Assembly: GCA_001823105.1 (NCBI GenBank)
Contig: MHTO01000005.1
Span: 1-8,771 of the forward strand
DNA length: 8,771 nucleotides
Direction of reading: 5' to 3'
Source of the DNA: Candidatus Wildermuthbacteria bacterium GWA2_46_15
GTDB taxonomy: Bacteria > Patescibacteriota > Minisyncoccia > Minisyncoccales > GWA2-46-15
This document shows, piece after piece, positions 1-4,166 of the stretch. Every line of letters starts with the position of its first letter. The stretch's first letter is position 1. The position numbers were made by a program, and so were the translations under genes. The notes below the pieces were generated by a model. That model was not told the DNA's origin, did not search any database, and was given only the letters and a program-made list of their open reading frames with translations.

Positions 1-1
1 G

Positions 2-100
2 ATCTGGGATTTTATTGAGAGATGGGCCAATTGGGGAGCGCCGCTGGCTTTGCTGCTACTTCTCGGCTGGCCAAAAAATTGGAAGGAGTGGTCCAAATAG
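2..100 (+). CDS. C-terminal end of an unknown W-rich protein (5' truncated)
   Basis: An open frame runs from the left edge to a TAG at 98-100 and gives the last 32 residues of a protein that starts outside the window. It has six tryptophans, a short hydrophobic stretch (residues about 13-22, mostly Ala and Leu) and a basic, W-containing end (PKNWKEWSK). The hydrophobic part could be a membrane segment or a buried helix. It lies 35 bases before the protease gene on the same strand, so the two could share a transcript. The frame has no stop for its whole length, but it is short, so its reality rests on position and composition only. I do not recognise the family. Confidence 0.5.
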   Translation: MWDFIERWANWGAPLALLLLLGWPKNWKEWSK

Positions 101-126
101 ACTTTCTGATTTAGTTTTGCTATCCT
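98..126 (+). promoter_or_regulatory. Possible extended -10 promoter for the S41 protease gene
   Basis: TAGACT at 98-103 (4 of 6 to TTGACA) lies 17 bases before TATCCT at 121-126 (4 of 6 to TATAAT). The -10 candidate is preceded by TGC, which fits the extended -10 pattern TGn. Transcription would begin at about 132-135, right at the ATG at 136, giving a leaderless or nearly leaderless mRNA. This agrees with the lack of a Shine-Dalgarno sequence before the gene. It is a weak match and could be chance. Confidence 0.3.
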
Positions 127-135
127 GTATCTATT

Positions 136-1362
136 ATGGGAATAAAATCCAGTTTGAAAAAAGTTCTGGTGATAGTGACGCTGGTTATCCTGGTTTTGGC
201 CAGCACGGGTTTTGGTTTTTATTTGGGTCAGCAAGACGCCGAAAAAAGAATCATCAACAACATCTTTACTCAAGGAGCCAGTGACCAGGAAACCAAAAAC
301 CTGGACTTTACTCTTTTCTGGAATGTCTGGCAGTCTCTCAAAGAAAAGTTTATTGACCAGAACCGGTTCGACAACCAAAAGATGCTTTACGGAGCTATTT
401 CGGGAATGGTCCGGTCCCTGAACGATCCCTACACCGTCTTTATGGACCCCGAAGAAAGCAAGAAATTCCTGGAAGATGTTTCGGGAAAATTTGAAGGCGT
501 CGGCATGGAAGTCGGACAGAAAAAAGGACAGCTTCAAATCATTGCCCCCCTGGAAGGAACGCCCGCCCAGAAAGCCGGTCTAAGGGCCGGAGATAAAATC
601 GTTAAGATTGATGACGCCTTTACCTCGGACATGACCGTTGATGATGCTGTCAGCCAAATCCGCGGAAAAAAAGACACCCAGGTTGTCTTAACCATCTTCC
701 GAGAAGGCTGGAACAACACCAAAGAATTTAAACTAATCCGTGACATCATCGAAGTGCCTTCTCTTAAATGGGAAGTAAAAGAAAATGACGTGGCCTACAT
801 CAAGCTTTACCAGTTTTCCGAAAAAGCCAGCGCCGACTTCAGAAAAACCGCTCTCGAGATCTTACGAACTCCCACCAAAAGAATCGTCTTAGACCTGAGG
901 AACAATCCGGGCGGCTATCTCGAAGTGTCTCAGGATATTGCCAGTTTCTTCTTGGAAAAAGATTCCCTGGTCGCCATCGAAGACTTTGGCGACAAAAAAG
1001 AACAGAAAAAATACCTGGCTCAGGGCAACGATATCTTTTCTCAATTACCCCTGGTTGTTTTGATTAATCAAGGGTCAGCTTCAGCCGCCGAAATTCTCGC
1101 CGGGGCCCTCAGAGACAATCGCCAGATCAAACTCGTGGGCGAGACCTCTTTTGGCAAGGGATCGGTTCAAGAATTAGAAAACCTGACTGGCGGCTCTTCC
1201 TTAAAGATCACCGTCGCCAAATGGCTAACTCCTAAAGGCCAGTCTATTTCAGATCATGGCTTAACGCCGGATGTTCAGGTAGAAATCACGGACGAAGACT
1301 ATCAAAAAGAACGAGACCCTCAACTGGATAAAGCTCTTGAAATTGTTAAAGAAATCAGATAG
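136..1362 (+). CDS. ctpA: S41 family C-terminal processing serine protease (CtpA/Prc type)
   Basis: This is a periplasmic or extracytoplasmic protease that cleaves near the C-terminus of proteins using a Ser-Lys dyad. The 408 aa give one N-terminal membrane anchor (about 10-30), a helical segment, a PDZ domain (about 118-194, with the carboxylate-binding region near EGVGMEV and the core AGLRAGDKIVKI), then the S41 catalytic domain. DLRNNPGGYL (253-262) is the family's characteristic loop. Alignment to the E. coli Prc spacing puts the catalytic Ser at 316 (in GSASAAE), the general-base Lys at 341 (in SFGKG) and the supporting Gln at 345; the Ser-Lys interval of 25 and Lys-Gln interval of 4 match. 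The length is normal for CtpA. The ATG at 136 precedes the hydrophobic anchor. No Shine-Dalgarno is visible. rplI starts 11 bases after its stop, so co-transcription is likely. The family assignment is firm; the substrate is unknown. Confidence 0.96.
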   Translation: MGIKSSLKKVLVIVTLVILVLASTGFGFYLGQQDAEKRIINNIFTQGASDQETKNLDFTLFWNVWQSLKEKFIDQNRFDNQKMLYGAISGMVRSLNDPYTVFMDPEESKKFLEDVSGKFEGVGMEVGQKKGQLQIIAPLEGTPAQKAGLRAGDKIVKIDDAFTSDMTVDDAVSQIRGKKDTQVVLTIFREGWNNTKEFKLIRDIIEVPSLKWEVKENDVAYIKLYQFSEKASADFRKTALEILRTPTKRIVLDLRNNPGGYLEVSQDIASFFLEKDSLVAIEDFGDKKEQKKYLAQGNDIFSQLPLVVLINQGSASAAEILAGALRDNRQIKLVGETSFGKGSVQELENLTGGSSLKITVAKWLTPKGQSISDHGLTPDVQVEITDEDYQKERDPQLDKALEIVKEIR

Positions 1363-1373
1363 AATGAAACTAT

Positions 1374-1841
1374 ATGAAAGTCGTGCTTTTAGAAAACGTC
1401 GAAAAAATCGGTAAGAAATATGATATTAAAGAGGTCGCAGATGGCTTTGCCCGCAATTTTTTGATTCCTAAGAACTTAGCCAAAGTCGCCACCAAAGAGA
1501 TGATTGAATGGACCGAATTGCAAAAAGAAGTGGCCGCCAAAAAGGCGGAGGAAGACCTGAAGAAAACCCAGGGCATGGCTTCGTCAATCGATGGCCAGGA
1601 AGTCATCATGCAAGTCAAAATTGGAGATGAAGGCCAACTCTTCGAATCAATCAACGCCCAGAAGATTGTGGAAAGATTAAAAGAAATGGGTTTTGAGATA
1701 AAAAAGAGCCAGCTGGATTTACCCGAACCAATCAAGGAAGTAGGGGAGTATCCGATCAGAGTCAAACTTGAACACAATCTAGAAGCGCAAATCCAAGTTA
1801 TCATCAACGAGAAAGAAAAACCCGCCGACGAAGAAGAATGA
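1374..1841 (+). CDS. rplI: 50S ribosomal protein L9
   Basis: L9 binds 23S rRNA near the base of the L1 stalk and helps maintain reading frame. The 155 aa show the usual three parts: an N-terminal rRNA-binding domain (1 to about 50) containing the signature region EVADGFARNFLIPKNLA, a long lysine- and glutamate-rich connecting helix (about 45-75), and a C-terminal domain (about 78-147) with the FESINAQKIVERL segment. A short acidic tail (ADEEE) ends the protein. The ATG at 1374 gives the canonical MKVVLLENVEKIG start; an out-of-frame ATG at 1364 is not used. There is no Shine-Dalgarno. It sits 11 bases after the protease gene and converges with rpmA across a 12-base gap. L9 is reported absent in Microgenomates, so its presence here fits Parcubacteria better. 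Confidence 0.97.
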   Translation: MKVVLLENVEKIGKKYDIKEVADGFARNFLIPKNLAKVATKEMIEWTELQKEVAAKKAEEDLKKTQGMASSIDGQEVIMQVKIGDEGQLFESINAQKIVERLKEMGFEIKKSQLDLPEPIKEVGEYPIRVKLEHNLEAQIQVIINEKEKPADEEE

Positions 1842-1853
1842 AAGAAGAGGGGA

Positions 1854-2135
1854 TTATTTTTCCTCCACGACGCTGACAATACTGGCCAGTCTCCGGGAAC
1901 CATCAAAACGCTTGATTTTCTTTGTCGAGAACTTAACTACGCCCGGTTTTTGAGCATAGAGAGTATCGTCACCGGCTCGGCGAATATTTTTTCCCGCCAC
2001 GAACTTTGTCCCTCGCTGTCGGATGACAACCATGCCGGCTGAAACCAATTGATTGTGAGTGATCTTAACGCCGAGATATTTCGGCCGGGAACTTCTACCC
2101 AGCCGGGAAGATCCGCCTGATTTACTTTTTGCCAT
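1854..2135 (-). CDS. rpmA: 50S ribosomal protein L27
   Basis: L27 is a large-subunit protein whose N-terminal arm reaches toward the peptidyl transferase centre. The 93 aa begin MAKSKSGGSSRLGR and contain the conserved IRQRGTKF (about 37-44) and DDTLYA cores, followed by GVVKF and a basic C-terminal part typical of longer L27 forms. The frame stays open upstream to an ATG at 2186, but the family N-terminus fixes the start at 2135; the extra 17 residues would be hydrophobic and unlike L27. No cleavable N-terminal extension of the Firmicutes type is seen. The usual partner rplU is not upstream. The gene stands alone on the minus strand, convergent with rplI and divergent from the small genes on the other side, so its promoter must lie inside or beyond the 22-base gap and overlap the neighbouring coding sequence. 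Confidence 0.95.
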   Translation of the reverse strand: MAKSKSGGSSRLGRSSRPKYLGVKITHNQLVSAGMVVIRQRGTKFVAGKNIRRAGDDTLYAQKPGVVKFSTKKIKRFDGSRRLASIVSVVEEK

Positions 2136-2157
2136 GTTTACGAAGATTAATGCAATT

Positions 2158-2310
2158 ATGCTAACAAAACTGAAGGCTTTTGTCAAAGATCACGCCCAAG
2201 ACATTGTTTTGGCGATGATGGTCGTCTTAATCTCTTTGCTCTCTTTCGCCGCCGGCTATTTGACCGCCCAATATCAGCAAGAAGAAATTATCCAGATTGA
2301 ATCGCCATGA
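2158..2310 (+). CDS. Small single-pass membrane protein, unknown function
   Basis: This 50-aa peptide begins MLTKLKAFVKDHAQD, has one hydrophobic helix at about 16-36 (IVLAMMVVLISLLSFAAGYL), and ends with a polar, acidic tail (QQEEIIQIESP). The basic N-terminal part suggests N-in topology with the short tail outside. The frame is open further upstream, with an ATG at 2134 and another at 2059, but those would run over the start of rpmA on the opposite strand; the 2158 start gives a compact protein and is preferred. No Shine-Dalgarno helps to decide. Its stop overlaps the next gene's start (ATGA at 2307-2310), which supports both as real, translationally coupled genes. I recall similar tiny membrane proteins in Parcubacteria but know no function. 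Confidence 0.7.
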   Translation: MLTKLKAFVKDHAQDIVLAMMVVLISLLSFAAGYLTAQYQQEEIIQIESP

Positions 2311-2600
2311 AATTTGTCTGTCAGAAACCTCGAGACAATATTACCAATATCGGCCGCTCGATCGGGTATCGCTTTTTTGGAACGACAGCCGATGATGAAT
2401 TTAATCTCGTCCGGCCGCTAGGCCGAGATTACCCTCGATTTCATCTCTATCTCAAAGACCAAGGAAAGACCCTGGAATTCAGTTTACATCTCGATCAGAA
2501 AAAACCGTCCTACGGCCATGAGACAGCCCATAGCGGTGAATACGAAGGTGAATTAGTAGAGGCAGAAAAACAAAGAATTGAACAAATTTTGACAAAATGA
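2307..2600 (+). CDS. Conserved-looking 97-aa hypothetical protein
   Basis: The protein is soluble and has no signal peptide or membrane segment. Its most distinctive part is HLDQKKPSYGHETAHSGEYE (61-80), dense in His, Tyr, Glu and Gly, preceded by VRPLGRDYPRFHLYLK (35-50), an alternating pattern that suggests beta strands. The C-terminal part (EAEKQRIEQILTK) reads as a helix. I recall similar proteins as uncharacterised in Parcubacteria. The two His (71 and 75) with nearby Glu and Tyr could form a metal or active site, but that is speculation. The gene overlaps the stop of the preceding membrane peptide by four bases (ATGA), so the two are probably co-translated. A strong terminator-like hairpin follows its stop by 8 bases. 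Confidence 0.78.
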   Translation: MKFVCQKPRDNITNIGRSIGYRFFGTTADDEFNLVRPLGRDYPRFHLYLKDQGKTLEFSLHLDQKKPSYGHETAHSGEYEGELVEAEKQRIEQILTK

Positions 2601-2608
2601 CCGTGCGT

Positions 2609-2643
2609 AAAAAACCGATCGGATAAGCTATGATCGGTTTTTT
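2609..2643. terminator. Bidirectional intrinsic terminator
   Basis: AAAAAACCGATC (2609-2620) pairs perfectly with GATCGGTTTTTT (2632-2643) around an 11-base loop. The A/T ends of the stem supply a T-tract on either strand, so it can end transcription of the plus-strand 97-aa gene and of the converging minus-strand recombinase gene. Its right edge touches the recombinase stop codon (TGA, read at 2645-2643). Confidence 0.85.
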
Positions 2644-3599
2644 CATGTTTTTAATCGGCGGCCGCCATGGAATTTTTGATGAATCTCGCGAAGTTTTTTC
2701 GAGGTGACGTGAGCGTAAATCTGCGTCGCGGTAATGCTCTTGTGACCTAAAAACTCCTGAATCATTCTTAAATCGACGCCCTCGTTCAATAAATCGGTGG
2801 CGAATGTGTGTCTCAATACGTGAGGAGTACTAGAGAGGGGAATGCCGCTGGCAATAGCATACTTTTTCATTATTTTTTCAATCGCCCGCGGCGTTAACCG
2901 AGAAGACGCGTTTTTCTTGCTTCGATAATGGATAAATAAAGCCTTTTCTTTATCGTCCCGCGTCGCTAAATACTTTCTCAACCACGAAAGGGCTCTCTTG
3001 GAGAAATAAACCGTTCTTGACCGGTTGCCCTTGCCGATAATGCCCAGTTCTAATTCTTGCGTCTCGGCCGGGAACTTAATCTGTTCGCGATCGAGAGAAA
3101 CCAATTCGGCAATTCTCATGCCGGTGGAAAAAAAACTTTCTAATATGGCTCGATCGCGTAAACCCGACGGCTTATCGGTATCGATGGCAGAAAACAGTTT
3201 TTCTAGTTGTTCTAAAGTCAGAAAACGGACCTGTTTTTCACTCTTGTCCTTGGCCAGTTTTATCTTTTCTGATGGCAAAGAAACGATGTCGCGTTCGGTA
3301 AAGTAGTTCAAAAGAGCCCTCAAAGCAATCAAATAGTAGTTTTGAGTCGTTTTTTTGAGCGAGGCCTTGGTCTTGGGCGAAAGCTGCCGGGAGAGAAAAA
3401 CACGGTATTGCCAAACGTGGTCTGACGTCAATTCGTGAGGTTTAATGTTTTCCAGACGACTTTCTTTGAGCCAATCTAAAAATCTTTTTAGAAACCTTCC
3501 ATAATTTTCTTGCGTTTTTGAAGATAAGCCTTTTTCTACATCAATCCAGTCTAGGAAGTCATTCAGGTGAGATAAAATAGGTTTATCGCTGTTGTTCAT
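2643..3599 (-). CDS. Xer-type tyrosine recombinase (XerC/XerD family)
   Basis: This 318-aa recombinase cuts and rejoins DNA through a covalent phosphotyrosine and most likely resolves chromosome dimers. The N-terminal SAM-like core-binding domain spans about 5-105 (EKGLSSKTQENYGRFLKRFL). The catalytic domain (about 125-312) has the full set: Arg162 (STGMRIAEL), Lys190 (IGKGNRSR hairpin), His260 and Arg263 (PHVLRHTFA), His286 (LGHKS) and Tyr295 (IYAH). The Arg-to-Tyr span of 133 residues is close to that of E. coli XerD (131). Length and lack of an extra domain separate it from integron IntI and from large phage integrases. No phage genes flank it, so a housekeeping single-Xer system is the best reading, although an integrase role cannot be excluded. 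There is no Shine-Dalgarno. The 146-base region upstream holds a dif-like site and an RNA structure. Confidence 0.93.
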   Translation of the reverse strand: MNNSDKPILSHLNDFLDWIDVEKGLSSKTQENYGRFLKRFLDWLKESRLENIKPHELTSDHVWQYRVFLSRQLSPKTKASLKKTTQNYYLIALRALLNYFTERDIVSLPSEKIKLAKDKSEKQVRFLTLEQLEKLFSAIDTDKPSGLRDRAILESFFSTGMRIAELVSLDREQIKFPAETQELELGIIGKGNRSRTVYFSKRALSWLRKYLATRDDKEKALFIHYRSKKNASSRLTPRAIEKIMKKYAIASGIPLSSTPHVLRHTFATDLLNEGVDLRMIQEFLGHKSITATQIYAHVTSKKLREIHQKFHGGRRLKT

Positions 3600-3607
3600 A
3601 GCTATTC

Positions 3608-3628
3608 ATAATAGGTCTATTAAGTATA
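3608..3628 (-). promoter_or_regulatory. Possible -10 region(s) of the recombinase gene
   Basis: Read on the minus strand, two -10-like hexamers precede the start at 3599: TATACT (3628-3623) and TATTAT (3613-3608). Neither has a convincing -35 box 16-18 bases upstream. The first would give a leader of about 15-20 bases; the second would give an almost leaderless mRNA. They overlap the dif-like site described separately. Confidence 0.25.
3609..3622. repeat. Small operator-like palindrome upstream of the recombinase start
   Basis: TAATAG (3609-3614) and CTATTA (3617-3622) form perfect 6-base arms around GT, 9 bases before the recombinase ATG. It lies where a repressor site would block transcription. 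It shares bases with the left half of the dif-like site, so the two readings may be one object. Confidence 0.35.
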
Positions 3629-3640
3629 ATTATGCGAACC
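3613..3640. other. Candidate dif-like Xer recombination site
   Basis: The 28 bases have the dif layout of 11 + 6 + 11. The right arm TTATGCGAACC (3630-3640) agrees at every defined position with the reverse complement of the gamma-proteobacterial XerC-arm consensus RNTKCGCATAA. The spacer is GTATAA. The left arm AGGTCTATTAA (3613-3623) matches the expected opposite arm at only 5 of 11. It lies 13 bases from the recombinase start; single-recombinase systems such as XerS and XerH also keep their dif site next to the gene. One half is good and the other weak, so this is a candidate only. Confidence 0.35.
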
Positions 3641-3654
3641 TTTCTCTATTCATA

Positions 3655-3703
3655 TTAACGGGCCGATAAGAGCCCGTCAAGTCCTCACCTATCGACCCGT
3701 TAA
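3655..3703 (-). ncRNA. Structured RNA element with two exclusive hairpins (minus strand)
   Basis: In minus-strand RNA, TTAACGGGTCGAT (3703-3691) pairs over 13 bp with ATCGGCCCGTTAA (3667-3655), with one G-U pair and a 23-base loop. Inside that loop TTGACGGGC (3680-3672) can instead pair over 9 bp with the same 3' arm, GCCCGTTAA (3663-3655), again with one G-U pair and an 8-base loop. On the plus strand each of these G-U positions would be a C-A or A-C mismatch, so the structure belongs to minus-strand RNA. No T-tract follows, so it is not a simple terminator. It lies between the W-rich gene and the recombinase gene and could act as a leader switch or as a 3' end stabiliser. Confidence 0.45.
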
Positions 3704-3714
3704 CGCTAATAGCG
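3704..3714. repeat. Short palindrome next to the structured element
   Basis: CGCT (3704-3707) and AGCG (3711-3714) pair around AAT, directly beside the 13-bp structured element on the side of the W-rich gene. The following bases, GCGATATA at 3719-3726, recur at 8262-8269 in the palindromic end of murD. It adds to the run of short palindromes between 3655 and 3745. Confidence 0.35.
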
Positions 3715-3734
3715 AGTGCGATATATAAGAAAAT

Positions 3735-3745
3735 CTTAGCCTCGC
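3735..3745. repeat. Second copy of the GCGAGGCTAAG word
   Basis: CTTAGCCTCGC is the exact reverse complement of 7128-7138. It begins directly after the stop codon of the W-rich gene; with that TAA the minus strand reads TAAGCGAGGCTAAG. Related TAAGCGAGCTTAG words occur twice inside gltX. Confidence 0.6.
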
Positions 3746-4162
3746 TTATTTAATTATTTCTTTAAACTTTTCCCAGAAATTTTTCTGCAAATCAGGAATT
3801 TCTTTTCCCATTTCGGTTTTCTCCTTTTGGAGTTCTTCCTTAAAAATCGTCTCTCTTTGGAAAAACAAGGCTTTTATCCTCTCCCAGGCAGAATCAACCC
3901 AGGTTTTGAACTTAATCCCCCAATTGGCCTCCCACCATCCCCTTAACCATTGATAGAGCCTTTGCCAAATAGATAGGGCCTCGTTTAAGGCAGATTTAAA
4001 GGCGGCGGGAAAGGCCTCCCAACCTCTCAAAAGCACGCTCTTGAGCTCTTCTAGGGTCTCCGGAGGGCCGATCGGCGTTGGAGACGACTCCTGAGCCATT
4101 AACTGTAAAGGAGGGTAAATTAGGCCAAAAACAACGAGAAAAACAAAAAATGATTTTTTCAT
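3746..4162 (-). CDS. Secreted tryptophan-rich protein of unknown function
   Basis: The 138 aa begin with a clear signal peptide (MKKSFFVFLVVFGLIYPPLQLMA, cleavage probably near residue 23 before QE). A Pro/Ser linker (SSPTPIGPP) leads to amphipathic helices with nine tryptophans overall, several at helical spacing (IWQRLYQWLRGWWEANWG), and then a charged helix rich in Glu and Lys (about 100-138). The helices could lie on a membrane surface or form a coiled coil; the protein is probably exported and may stay anchored. I recall proteins with this plan as common and uncharacterised in Parcubacteria. It starts 4 bases after the gltX stop without a Shine-Dalgarno, so it is probably the last gene of the mur-gltX transcript. 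No catalytic motif is visible and I infer no function. Confidence 0.8.
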   Translation of the reverse strand: MKKSFFVFLVVFGLIYPPLQLMAQESSPTPIGPPETLEELKSVLLRGWEAFPAAFKSALNEALSIWQRLYQWLRGWWEANWGIKFKTWVDSAWERIKALFFQRETIFKEELQKEKTEMGKEIPDLQKNFWEKFKEIIK

Positions 4163-4166
4163 GTTT

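Larger units (their letters stand above)
3602..3654. repeat. 9-bp direct repeat around the recombinase upstream region
   Basis: CTATTCATA occurs at 3602-3610 and again at 3646-3654, 44 bases apart start to start, about four helical turns. The copies flank the dif-like site. They may bind a protein or be chance in an AT-rich stretch. Confidence 0.5.

Noticed and set aside
1847..1865. Weak GAGG/CCTC stem between rplI and rpmA as a terminator
   Set aside because: Only four canonical pairs, a loop of 11 bases and no following T-tract on the plus strand in the right place.
1370..1906. Long minus-strand open frame opposite rplI
   Set aside because: It is antisense to a clear L9 gene, has low-complexity Ser/Phe composition typical of a reversed coding frame, and overlaps rpmA's 3' end.
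2136..2186. N-terminal extension of L27 to the ATG at 2186
   Set aside because: The extra 17 residues are hydrophobic and unlike L27, whose typical N-terminus begins at 2135; they would also overlap the divergent small gene.
2643..3599. Prophage or integrative element integrase
   Set aside because: No phage, excision or attachment-site genes or tRNA flank it; size and motif spacing match housekeeping Xer proteins. It cannot be fully excluded from this window alone.
3655..3703. Integron attC site next to a tyrosine recombinase
   Set aside because: The ends resemble AAC/GTT cores, but they do not satisfy RYYYAAC and GTTRRRY, the recombinase lacks the integron-integrase extra domain, and no cassette array is seen.
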